Origin: Actinomycetota bacterium
Lineage (GTDB): Bacteria; Actinomycetota; Actinomycetes; Nanopelagicales; Nanopelagicaceae
Direction of reading: 5' to 3'
Assembly (NCBI GenBank): GCA_009705025.1
Contig: WLDA01000016.1
Location: 1-10,264, forward strand
DNA length: 10,264 nt
The notes beneath the pieces are model-generated. The model was not told where the DNA came from. It was given only the letters and a program-made list of their open reading frames with translations, and made no database searches. The position numbers and the translations under genes were made by a program. Every line of letters starts with the position of its first letter. The first letter of the stretch is position 1. Below, piece after piece: positions 1 through 6,676 of this stretch.

Positions 1-209
1 CGCCAGGTTCCAAGTAATTCTGCTGCAGCACGAATTGCAACAATTTCTGCATGCGCTGTTGGATCACCAAGAGCTTCTCGCTCGTTACGACCTTGAGAGA
101 TCACTTCATTATTTTTGTTTATAACAATTACACCTACTGGCACATCACCAGTGCGTAGTGCTTCTTGCGCAACAGCAAGAGCTGCTCGCATAGATTCTTG
201 ATCGTTCAC
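1..209 (-). CDS. tadA: tRNA-specific adenosine deaminase, N-terminal part (cut by window edge)
   Basis: TadA deaminates adenosine 34 to inosine in the tRNA-Arg anticodon, widening wobble decoding. The visible 69 residues start at a GTG (209-207) and contain the DVPVGVIVI strand (about residues 22-30), the GRNERE motif (40-45) and the zinc/catalytic motif TAHAEI (51-56). In this family the His is a zinc ligand and the Glu is the proton shuttle. The second zinc motif, PCxxC, would lie beyond the left edge, so completeness cannot be judged. The GTG overlaps the TGA of the upstream gene as GTGA (209-206), which implies translational coupling. An internal ATG at codon 7 is possible, but the GTG start gives the usual short lead-in before the conserved helix. 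The family assignment is secure. Confidence 0.95.
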   Translation of the reverse strand, partial: MNDQESMRAALAVAQEALRTGDVPVGVIVINKNNEVISQGRNEREALGDPTAHAEIVAIRAAAELLGTW

Positions 210-757
210 AGTCCCAGTAACTCTGCAAACTGATCGCCAAACCCAAGTCGCGATGCAATCGCTTCTAATTGTTCATCTGGAAATAATTCTTCGTCTGCAC
301 AAATTGCTTCAATTTCCATTTGATTCATTCCTAAATCAGAAAAAATATCTAGGTTTCCAACTGGAAAACTTTCGTCATCGTCTTCAGGCATAGACAGATC
401 TGCAATCTCTAGGAACTCTTCTGCAACTTCATAGTCAAGGGCACATGTTGCGTCGCTAAGAAAAAGAGAAATTTGTGTTCCTAATACTCTAATCAACATA
501 AAAAATTCTTCATCAATTGCAATTAGTGCGAGTGCTCCACCATTTGTTTGTTGTGCTTTAAGTCGTGTAATTATCTGCGGAATATCGTGAGCATCTGGAA
601 GTGCTGCAAGTGTCCAACGGCCATCTTCATGCCATGCGGCAACAGCAACATCACCTTCGTCTGTGAGGTGGGTCTCTGGTTCAGATTCATTGTCGATTTC
701 TTCTAAGTCGTCGAACTCTTCAATCTCATCATCATGATCGTCTAACAAATCTGCCAT
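206..757 (-). CDS. putative tRNA adenosine deaminase-associated protein
   Basis: This 183-residue acidic protein matches, from memory, the actinobacterial family named for lying directly before tadA; its biochemical role is not established. Residues 1-36 are a strongly acidic tail. A compact domain follows, with the IDEEFFMLIR strand (81-90), SDATCALDYEVAEEFLE (101-117), PVGNLDIFSDLG (132-143) and a C-terminal ELFPDEQLEAIASRLGFGDQF segment (157-177). There is no signal peptide or membrane segment, so it is presumably cytosolic. The ATG at 757-755 is preceded by a strong Shine-Dalgarno, unlike most gene starts in the window. Its stop overlaps the tadA start as GTGA, so the two are almost certainly co-translated. 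A role in binding or stabilising TadA is inference from this linkage only. Confidence 0.88.
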   Translation of the reverse strand: MADLLDDHDDEIEEFDDLEEIDNESEPETHLTDEGDVAVAAWHEDGRWTLAALPDAHDIPQIITRLKAQQTNGGALALIAIDEEFFMLIRVLGTQISLFLSDATCALDYEVAEEFLEIADLSMPEDDDESFPVGNLDIFSDLGMNQMEIEAICADEELFPDEQLEAIASRLGFGDQFAELLGL

Positions 758-761
758 TTCA

Positions 762-771
762 CACCCCCTTT
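762..771 (-). promoter_or_regulatory. strong Shine-Dalgarno of the tadA-associated gene
   Basis: On the minus strand this reads AAAGGGGGTG. It differs from the ideal AAGGAGGTG at one position, and six bases separate the G run from the ATG at 757. It fixes the start of the gene and is the clearest ribosome binding site in the window. I see no convincing promoter ahead of it in the 71-base gap shared with upp. A minus-strand TACCTT at 822-817 is the only weak -10 candidate, and it would give a leader of roughly 50 bases. Confidence 0.8.
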
Positions 772-793
772 CGCATGCTCATAGTTTCACTTA

Positions 794-821
794 TTGAATG
801 AGAAAGAAAGCCCTGTAAGGT
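794..821 (+). promoter_or_regulatory. candidate promoter of upp, possibly leaderless
   Basis: TTGAAT (794-799) and TAAGGT (816-821) are separated by 16 bases, resembling an actinobacterial housekeeping -35/-10 pair (TTGAC.., TANNNT). The -10 ends seven bases before the upp ATG at 829, so transcription would begin at or next to the start codon. The same stretch also holds AAGG/AGGAAG, which could act as a Shine-Dalgarno if transcription starts further upstream, so the leaderless reading is less certain here than for the other genes. Confidence 0.5.
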
Positions 822-828
822 AGGAAGC

Positions 829-1467
829 ATGAAAGTACATGTTGCCGACCATCCTTTAATTTCACATAAATTGACGGTTCTGCGTGACGAAAGGACAGAT
901 TCGCCAACTTTCCGCCGGCTAGTCGAAGAACTTGTAACTCTGCTGGCATATGAAGCAACTCGCGATGTGCGCACGGTAAGTGTAAAAATTACTACCCCTG
1001 TAACAAAAACAGAGGGTAAGAAGATGGCCGAACCTCGTCCCGTTGTAGTTCCAATTCTTCGTGCTGGTCTTGGAATGCTTGAAGGTATGGCAAAACTTGT
1101 GCCTACCGCCGAAATTGGATTTCTTGGAATGGTTCGCGATGAAAAAACATTGCAAGCAAGTACTTATGCAAATCGTCTACCTGAAGATCTTTCAGGACGT
1201 CAATGCTTTGTTTTAGATCCCATGCTTGCAACCGGTGGAACCCTTATAGCTGCCTTTCACTTTCTCATTGATCTTGGTGCAACTGACATCACTGCGATTT
1301 GTATTCTTGCAGCACCTGAAGGTATTGCGGCAGTTGAAAAAGAATTTGCTAATAGCAAAGTACCAATCACAATTGTTACGGGTGCACTTGATGAAAAACT
1401 AAATGAACATGGTTACATTGTTCCTGGACTTGGCGATGCCGGTGATCGACTTTACGGAGTTGTCTAA
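829..1467 (+). CDS. upp: uracil phosphoribosyltransferase
   Basis: Upp converts uracil and PRPP to UMP and pyrophosphate in the cytosol, salvaging uracil. The 212-residue length is typical. Diagnostic motifs are [17 protein letters not shown] (71-87), [10 protein letters not shown] (100-109), the PRPP-binding loop [11 protein letters not shown] (128-138) and the C-terminal uracil-binding segment [13 protein letters not shown] (195-207). All key segments are present and uninterrupted. It is divergent from the tadA pair and heads a unit with the malic enzyme and a DedA protein: its TAA (1465-1467) directly abuts the next gene's GTG. A candidate promoter lies immediately upstream. The family call is secure. 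Confidence 0.97.
   Translation: MKVHVADHPLISHKLTVLRDERTDSPTFRRLVEELVTLLAYEATRDVRTVSVKITTPVTKTEGKKMAEPRPVVVPILRAGLGMLEGMAKLVPTAEIGFLGMVRDEKTLQASTYANRLPEDLSGRQCFVLDPMLATGGTLIAAFHFLIDLGATDITAICILAAPEGIAAVEKEFANSKVPITIVTGALDEKLNEHGYIVPGLGDAGDRLYGVV
1456..1459 (+). promoter_or_regulatory. Shine-Dalgarno deciding the malic enzyme GTG start
   Basis: GGAG lies inside the last codons of upp, eight bases before the GTG at 1468. It supports a GTG start immediately after the upp stop, which includes the complete N-terminal ACT-like domain. Confidence 0.6.
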
Positions 1468-2844
1468 GTGGCATCCACTAGCCCCGGCTATGGAATTACA
1501 ATTCGCGTTGAAGGTCATCCTTCTAGCCAGCCAGTAGCACTTGCAACTGCAGTAATTACTGGTGCTGGTGCAACTATTACCGCACTCGATGTTGTTGAAT
1601 CATTATTAGAAAAAGTTGTTATAGATATTACCTGCGACACCATTGATGCTTCGCACGCAGATGAAATTACCAAGGCAATTGACAAAAAACCAGAACTTAC
1701 AGTTCGCAAAGTTAGTGATCGCACATTCTTGTTACACCTTGGTGGAAAAATTGAGATTCAATCAAAGGTTCCCCTAAAGACTCGTGATGATTTATCTCGC
1801 GCATATACGCCTGGAGTTGCTCGCATTTGTCAGGCAATTGCCGATGATCCAGCAGATGCTCGTCGCCTCACAATCAAACGAAATACTGTCGCCGTTGTAA
1901 CAGATGGCTCTGCAGTGCTCGGGCTTGGAAATATTGGACCAGCTGCTGCGCTTCCTGTGATGGAAGGAAAGGCTGCCCTCTTCAAGCGCTTTGCAGATGT
2001 TGACGCATGGCCAGTCTGTATCGATTCCCAAGATGTTGATGAAATCGTTCGCACCGTTCAATTGATTGCTCCAGTTTATGGCGGAATAAATCTAGAAGAT
2101 ATCTCTGCTCCCCGTTGTTTTGAAATCGAACGTCGCTTGCGCGATTTATTGGATATTCCTGTATTTCATGACGATCAACATGGCACTGCAATCGTGGTTT
2201 CTGCAGCACTTCGAAATTCTTTAAAATTGGTGAAAAAGAATCTTTCTGATGTAAAAATCGTCATGAGCGGTGCTGGCGCAGCAGGAACAGCAATAGCGCG
2301 TCTATTAATAAAGAGTGGCGCTAAGAACATAATTGGTTTTGATAAAGATGGCGTTATTCATCGAGATACTAAGAGCGATGATCCTATGCGCACATGGTTT
2401 ATCGATAATTGTAATCCAAGTAATTTCTCTGGAAATATCTCAGATGCAATGAAAGATGCAGATATTTTTATTGGGGTAAGCGCACCTAATGTTATTTCAG
2501 AATCAGACGTTGCCTCTATGGCCAAGGGTTCAATTGTATTTGCACTCGCAAATCCAGATCCTGAGATTGACCCAGTAATTGCTCGTAAGTATGCAGCCGT
2601 TGTTGCAACGGGTCGAAGCGATCAACCAAATCAAATCAACAACGTTTTAGCTTTCCCTGGAATTTTTCGAGGACTGCTTGATGCTAATGCAAGCAAGATT
2701 ACTGATGAACTTCTTATCGCTGCCGCAGAAGCTATCGCCGATTGCGTTTCTCCCGAACAACTCAATGCTTCATTTATTGTTCCTAGTGTTTTTGATTCAC
2801 ACGTTGTCACAGCGGTTGCTGCTGCAGTAAAGAAGTCAGTGTGA
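1468..2844 (+). CDS. malic enzyme with N-terminal ACT-like domain
   Basis: Malic enzyme oxidatively decarboxylates malate to pyruvate and CO2 with NAD or NADP, linking the TCA cycle to pyruvate. Residues 1 to about 85 look like the ACT-type ligand-binding domain found on actinobacterial malic enzymes, ending in KVSDRTFLLHLGGKIE. The catalytic part follows: RAYTPGVA with the expected catalytic Tyr113, MEGKAALFKRFA with the expected Lys168, metal-site acids in NLEDISAPRCFE (Glu210, Asp211) and PVFHDDQHGTA (Asp235, Asp236). The dinucleotide loop is GAGAAG (268-273), with NPDPEI and QINNVLAFPG further on. At 458 residues it is the short bacterial form plus ACT domain, without a phosphotransacetylase domain. 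Cofactor preference is not decided by what I can see. Its TGA overlaps the next start as GTGA (2841-2844). The ligand of the ACT domain is unknown. Confidence 0.93.
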   Translation: MASTSPGYGITIRVEGHPSSQPVALATAVITGAGATITALDVVESLLEKVVIDITCDTIDASHADEITKAIDKKPELTVRKVSDRTFLLHLGGKIEIQSKVPLKTRDDLSRAYTPGVARICQAIADDPADARRLTIKRNTVAVVTDGSAVLGLGNIGPAAALPVMEGKAALFKRFADVDAWPVCIDSQDVDEIVRTVQLIAPVYGGINLEDISAPRCFEIERRLRDLLDIPVFHDDQHGTAIVVSAALRNSLKLVKKNLSDVKIVMSGAGAAGTAIARLLIKSGAKNIIGFDKDGVIHRDTKSDDPMRTWFIDNCNPSNFSGNISDAMKDADIFIGVSAPNVISESDVASMAKGSIVFALANPDPEIDPVIARKYAAVVATGRSDQPNQINNVLAFPGIFRGLLDANASKITDELLIAAAEAIADCVSPEQLNASFIVPSVFDSHVVTAVAAAVKKSV

Positions 2845-3446
2845 TTGAGTTAGCGGCATCCTTCGATGCACAATTTGCAACTCTGGCCCCTGTTCTTCTC
2901 TACCTTTTAGTAGGGGCAATAATTTTCTTTGAAACAGGTATCTTGCTTGGTTTTTTCTTACCGGGTGATTCCATTCTCTTTAGTGCTGGCCTGGTTGCTG
3001 CTGCGCACAAGGAAGCCAATATTCTGATTTTGTTGATCGTGATATTTATTGCTGCATTCATGGGTGACCAAATTGGTTTTGTACTTGGGCGCTTAGTTGG
3101 TAGGCCCTATCTGGAGCGTCATTCATCCCCTCGAATAACACGAATGATCGAGCGCTCAGAACGTTTTTATGAAGAGACGGGATGGTGGGCAGTTGTCGCT
3201 GCACGATTCTTCCCATGGCTTAGAACTTTTGTTCCACCAATTGCTGGAATTTCACATATGAATTACTACAAATTTCTTAGTGCAAATGCTCTCGGTGCGC
3301 TCTTATGGGGTGTTGGAATTACGTTAGCGGGATATTACGCAGCAACGCTTCCTTGGGTGAAGACTTGGTCTTATGCGATTGCCGCGTTCTTTATTGGGGC
3401 GTCACTGGTTTCCGCACTCTGGAACTACTTACGCCACCGACGATAA
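2841..3446 (+). CDS. DedA family integral membrane protein (first copy)
   Basis: DedA proteins are inner-membrane proteins of the SNARE-associated/VTT superfamily. They have been linked to lipid carrier recycling, envelope integrity and proton-dependent transport. This 201-residue copy has the family landmarks: FFETGILLGFFLPGDSILFSAG (29-50), FMGDQIGFVLGRLVGR (73-88), AARFFPWLRTFVPPIAGIS (120-138) and hydrophobic segments near 15-40, 60-75, 145-170 and 177-195. Glu31, Asp43, Arg122 and Arg128 have the same spacing as the residues I recall as essential in E. coli YqjA/YghB (Glu39, Asp51, Arg130, Arg136). The GTG start overlaps the malic enzyme TGA, indicating co-translation. The last 56 bases overlap the convergent DMT gene. 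The specific substrate is not readable from the sequence. Confidence 0.92.
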   Translation: MIELAASFDAQFATLAPVLLYLLVGAIIFFETGILLGFFLPGDSILFSAGLVAAAHKEANILILLIVIFIAAFMGDQIGFVLGRLVGRPYLERHSSPRITRMIERSERFYEETGWWAVVAARFFPWLRTFVPPIAGISHMNYYKFLSANALGALLWGVGITLAGYYAATLPWVKTWSYAIAAFFIGASLVSALWNYLRHRR

Positions 3447-4335
3447 CACCAAGATAAGTCATAACAATTCCACTAACTAAATAGGCGCTGATCTGAACTC
3501 CATTGGTTGGATATAAAATATCGATTGCTAATGAACCAACTAATTGGCCACCAACACTAAAGAGTGTGAAATTTAGTACTCCAAGATGTTGAACAATTGT
3601 TGAAGAAAAAGCAATATAAATAACTCCAATCACCCCACCTGTATAAATCCACCACGGGCCACTTGGCAATGGAACAAGTTCTATTCTTTTTGCAAGAATC
3701 ATGGCGATGAGCAGCACCACTAGAAATGTTGAACCCATGATGAAATTAAGCAGAGATGTTGTAAAACTCTGATGTGAATATTCATTTATTTCGCCATTCA
3801 TCGCTCTTTGAATTCCACCAAGTGCGCCAGTCAAAACACCAAGAAATACTGCAAATTTTGAAAGATTGCTCGCATCAAGTCGATCAAAAACCGAGAGCAC
3901 TACAGCTAAAACAGTAATTACCGCTGCCGCTACTCGACGCTTTGAAAGTAATTTTTTCCCTCCCCCAGTAAGGCCGATGCGATCCACAATTAATGAAGCA
4001 GTTGCTTGGCCTGCAATCGATGCCACTGAAAATATTGCAACACCAATCAAGGGAACGATATGAGTTTGAACAGCAACCCAGGTTCCACCAAGCATTCCTG
4101 CGAAGAGTTTCCAGCGGGCGATTTTTTTGTCTTGTACTGCACCACGTAAATTACGGATACCTTCTTTTATTGAAGGATTGAAAAGTGATATGAGAACAAT
4201 GATGATAAGTCCGGAACCAAAAGAGACTAGGGCGGCCTCTAATCCATTGTCGAGTTGATGTGAGAGTTCCCCATTTGCACGCGCTTGGAGCGCGATTAGT
4301 ACGCCTGAGAGCGCTGCGAGAAAATCAAGGCGCAT
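3391..4335 (-). CDS. YdcZ-type DMT-superfamily membrane protein (DUF606-like)
   Basis: This 314-residue, strongly hydrophobic protein resembles the YdcZ/DUF606 branch of the drug/metabolite transporter superfamily. It has about ten membrane segments made of two related halves. The segment near residues 11-45 (GVLIALQARANGELSH...) resembles that near 169-205 (GALGGIQRAMNGEINE...), and FSVASIAGQATASLIVDRIG (102-121) resembles FTLFSVGGQLVGSLAIDIL (256-274). Small-molecule transport at the cytoplasmic membrane is inferred from the superfamily; the substrate is unknown. The ATG at 4335-4333 shares its first base with the TAA of the yqhA-like gene (TAATG), so it is probably translated by re-initiation. 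Its last 18 codons plus stop or so are antisense to the end of dedA. No Shine-Dalgarno is obvious. Confidence 0.85.
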   Translation of the reverse strand: MRLDFLAALSGVLIALQARANGELSHQLDNGLEAALVSFGSGLIIIVLISLFNPSIKEGIRNLRGAVQDKKIARWKLFAGMLGGTWVAVQTHIVPLIGVAIFSVASIAGQATASLIVDRIGLTGGGKKLLSKRRVAAAVITVLAVVLSVFDRLDASNLSKFAVFLGVLTGALGGIQRAMNGEINEYSHQSFTTSLLNFIMGSTFLVVLLIAMILAKRIELVPLPSGPWWIYTGGVIGVIYIAFSSTIVQHLGVLNFTLFSVGGQLVGSLAIDILYPTNGVQISAYLVSGIVMTYLGVIVGGVSSSRVRKPVTPQ

Positions 4336-4865
4336 TAAGCGTGCGTACCGTGAAACTCTCTCTTATCTGCAATCCAATCCATAAGTGCAAAGAGAACTCC
4401 AGATGCAACAAATGTGAGGTGGATGACGATTCTCCATTTAGTTCCTGCGCCAACATGATCTTCTCCTGATAGTTCAATGAAATCTTTGAGAAGTTCAATT
4501 ACAGAAATAGCAACAAGTGAGCCAATAAGTTTTATTTTCAAGCCACTAAAATCAATAGTCCCCATCCAGTGTGGGCGATCTGTTGAAGTGGTTGCAACAT
4601 CAATGCGGGATACAAAGTTTTCGTAACCAGCGAAAATAACCATGAGTATCAAGTTCGCTAGAAGTGTTAGATCGAGCAATGCGAGTAAATCTAGAGTGAA
4701 AGTTTGAGGCGTAGCATCGCCAATTTTTTCTGCTAAATGTATGAATTCAATAATAAATCTGTAACCAAGAAGCACTAAAGCCCCAACAAGGCCCAGATAT
4801 AAAGGTGCTAAAAGGAATCTTGAACGAAAAAGAATTACTTCAATTCCATGTGACAATTTATTCAT
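4335..4865 (-). CDS. YqhA family (UPF0114) membrane protein
   Basis: This 176-residue protein matches E. coli YqhA throughout. Visible similarities are FRSRFLLAPLYLGLVGAL (13-30), LLDLTLLANLILMVIFAGYE (63-82) followed by NFVSRID, the soluble W-MGTIDFSGLK loop (100-110), SLVAISVIELL (116-126) and IHLTFVASGVLFALMDW (148-164). Four membrane segments are expected, near 17-39, 57-79, 111-130 and 145-165. The family has no established biochemical function that I can state with confidence. It is encoded 14 bases after the Uup-type ABC-F gene and overlaps the DMT gene by one base. The ATG at 4865-4863 has a TAAAGT six bases before it, so it may also have its own leaderless transcript. The family call is secure, the function unknown. 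Confidence 0.92.
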   Translation of the reverse strand: MNKLSHGIEVILFRSRFLLAPLYLGLVGALVLLGYRFIIEFIHLAEKIGDATPQTFTLDLLALLDLTLLANLILMVIFAGYENFVSRIDVATTSTDRPHWMGTIDFSGLKIKLIGSLVAISVIELLKDFIELSGEDHVGAGTKWRIVIHLTFVASGVLFALMDWIADKREFHGTHA

Positions 4866-4871
4866 ATGTAA

Positions 4872-4877
4872 ACTTTA
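4872..4877 (-). promoter_or_regulatory. candidate internal -10 box before the yqhA-like gene
   Basis: On the minus strand this reads TAAAGT, six bases before the ATG at 4865. It fits the TANNNT-plus-6-to-8 spacing seen at other starts in the window. No good -35 is visible 16-18 bases further upstream, where the end of the ABC-F gene lies. The gene may equally be read through from ABC-F. A Shine-Dalgarno-like AGGA is present but about 12 bases from the ATG, which is too far to be convincing. Confidence 0.4.
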
Positions 4878-4879
4878 TC

Positions 4880-6652
4880 CTAAAGCTCCACTTTCAGCGT
4901 TGCTTCCAACCACTCTTCCTCGCGGGTGTTGAACTCCCTATGAGCTTTTTCTAGTTGATTTGTAACTTCAAGTAGGCGGCCTGAATCTGAGCCAGCCTCC
5001 TGTTGCTCTTTCTCTAAAGTGGCGATGAGCTCTTTTAGTTTTTCAATCTGGCGCTCTAATCTGACAATATCTTTTTTGATCTGGCGCTGTTCTGCAGCAT
5101 TCGATTGAGTTTTCTTGGGTGTGTTAGATGCAATCGCGGCATTGAGAGATGCCTCGCGTTGTTCTAAATATTCATCGACGCCACGAGGAAGATCTCGAAC
5201 TTCCTTATCTCCAAGTAAACCAACAAAGCGATCACATACTCTCTCTAAAAAGAATCTATCGTGAGAAATCACAAGAAGTGTTCCGGTGTAACTATCAAGC
5301 AAATCTTCTAGTTCGTTTAGAGTTTCAATATCGAAATCATTTGTAGGTTCATCCAGTAATAGAACATTGGGGCTATCCATCAACAAACGCGTGAGTTGCA
5401 GACGTCGTCTCTCTCCGCCCGATAAGTCACCGACTGGTGTCCACTGAGAATCGCGATCAAAGCCAAGCCTTTCGCACAATTGCGAGGCAGAAAGAGATTT
5501 GCCTTTACCTAATTCAATATGGTTTGCAACCTTTTCAACTGCTTCAAGTACGCGCCATGTGGGGTCGAGCTCTGTGAGGTGCTGAGTAAGAAATGCAGAT
5601 GCAACTGTTATTCCTGTAACTAATTTGCCACCACTTGGTTTTAGTTCGCCAGCTAGTGTGCGCATCAGCGTTGTTTTACCCGCGCCATTTACGCCAACAA
5701 TTCCTATTCGATCACCTGGACCTACATTCCATGTTAAATTTTCTATGAGTTCTTTGTCGCCAATTTTTACTTGCATATGGTGTGCTTCATACACAGTATT
5801 TCCTAAACGATTTCGAGCAAATTTTAGAAGTTCAGTTTTGTCGCGTGGAGCAGGCTCAGCAGAAATAAGTTCGTTCGCAGCATCTACGCGAAATTTTGGT
5901 TTTGTTGTTCGTGCAGGTGCTCCGCGGCGCAACCATGCCAATTCTTTTCGGATTAATGCATTACGTCGACCATCAAGTACTGAAGCCTGGCGGGATCTTT
6001 CTGCTTTGGCTAAAACATAAGCAGAGTAACCGCCGTCATATTCTTCAATCTTTCCGCCGACAACTTCCCACGTTCTATCTGTAACAGCATCTAGGAACCA
6101 ACGATCGTGAGTCACAACTGCAACAGCTAAATTCTTTCGATTATTCAGATGTTGTGCGAGCCAAGCAACGCCTTCAACATCTAAGTGATTAGTTGGTTCA
6201 TCAAGCAAAATTAAATCAAGGTTTGCGATTAGTAATTTAGCAAGACCCACTCGTCTTTTCTCTCCTCCAGATAATGATTCAAATTTTCTTTCGAATAAAT
6301 GATCATCAAATCCTCCGAAGAGACCGGTGAAGACTTCGCGAATTCCTGCATCACTTGCCCATTCGTGTGTTGCCGTGTCGCCAAGAACAACATCGCGAAC
6401 AGTGCTTTCTGGATCTGCGTAATCAATCTGTGAAAGAATTCCAATGTGTGCAGAATTTGATCGTGTAACACGTCCACTATCAGGTGATTCAATCCCAGCG
6501 ATGACTTTCATAAGTGTGCTTTTGCCGCAACCATTTCGGCCAACAATGCCGATTCGATCGCCTTCAGATATACCAATGGAGACGCTATTTAATAGGGCTT
6601 TGATATCAAAGGCCTTAGAGACCTCTTCAATGTTTACAACGTTGCGCGCCAC
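4880..6652 (-). CDS. ABC-F family ATPase, Uup-like
   Basis: ABC-F proteins are soluble tandem ATPases that act at the ribosome rather than as transporters, and no membrane segment is present. In 590 residues the first cassette has Walker A GRNGCGKST (38-46), signature LSGGEKRR (127-134), Walker B ILLDEP with NHLD (148-158) and THDR (181-184). A charged linker follows (about 210-260). The second cassette has GVNGAGKTT (320-328), LSGGERRR (410-417), LLLDEPTNDFDIETL (431-445) and SHDR (463-466). Residues about 520-585 are a charged coiled coil. The TNDxDIETL stretch, the linker type and the C-terminal coiled coil point to the Uup group, tied to ribosome assembly or stalling and to DNA transposition phenotypes in E. 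coli. The GTG at 6652-6650 gives the usual short lead before the first strand. It is divergent from kynureninase across only 24 bases. Confidence 0.93.
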   Translation of the reverse strand: MARNVVNIEEVSKAFDIKALLNSVSIGISEGDRIGIVGRNGCGKSTLMKVIAGIESPDSGRVTRSNSAHIGILSQIDYADPESTVRDVVLGDTATHEWASDAGIREVFTGLFGGFDDHLFERKFESLSGGEKRRVGLAKLLIANLDLILLDEPTNHLDVEGVAWLAQHLNNRKNLAVAVVTHDRWFLDAVTDRTWEVVGGKIEEYDGGYSAYVLAKAERSRQASVLDGRRNALIRKELAWLRRGAPARTTKPKFRVDAANELISAEPAPRDKTELLKFARNRLGNTVYEAHHMQVKIGDKELIENLTWNVGPGDRIGIVGVNGAGKTTLMRTLAGELKPSGGKLVTGITVASAFLTQHLTELDPTWRVLEAVEKVANHIELGKGKSLSASQLCERLGFDRDSQWTPVGDLSGGERRRLQLTRLLMDSPNVLLLDEPTNDFDIETLNELEDLLDSYTGTLLVISHDRFFLERVCDRFVGLLGDKEVRDLPRGVDEYLEQREASLNAAIASNTPKKTQSNAAEQRQIKKDIVRLERQIEKLKELIATLEKEQQEAGSDSGRLLEVTNQLEKAHREFNTREEEWLEATLKVEL

Positions 6653-6670
6653 GGTAGGAGAGCGTACCTT
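6642..6670 (+). promoter_or_regulatory. candidate leaderless promoter of the kynU-kynA operon
   Basis: TTGCGC (6642-6647) and TACCTT (6665-6670) are 17 bases apart, and the -10 ends six bases before the kynureninase ATG at 6677. The only Shine-Dalgarno-like motif, AGGAG at 6656-6660, is 16 bases from the ATG, too far for normal use, which favours a leaderless message. The -35 lies inside the first codons of the divergent ABC-F gene. No operator for a tryptophan-responsive regulator is recognisable. Confidence 0.5.
6661..6666 (-). promoter_or_regulatory. candidate -10 box of the ABC-F gene
   Basis: On the minus strand this reads TACGCT, eight bases before the GTG at 6652. It overlaps the opposing kynureninase -10 (6665-6670) by two bases, so RNA polymerase could hardly occupy both at once. 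The -35 region, around minus-strand CAGTGA, is poor, so the call rests mainly on spacing. Confidence 0.35.
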
Positions 6671-6676
6671 TGAAGC

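Noticed and set aside
759..1155. Minus-strand open frames opposite the start of upp.
   Set aside because: Low-complexity or cysteine/serine-rich translations with no family resemblance, antisense to a secure gene.
3398..3435. GGCGT/ACGCC inverted repeat within the dedA/DMT overlap.
   Set aside because: Five-base stem, 28-base loop and no T run; likely chance within coding sequence.
4880..6652. Reading the ABC-F gene as a drug exporter forming a transporter with the neighbouring membrane proteins.
   Set aside because: Tandem cassettes with a linker and C-terminal coiled coil and no membrane domain are typical of ribosome-acting ABC-F proteins; the neighbours are not ABC permeases.
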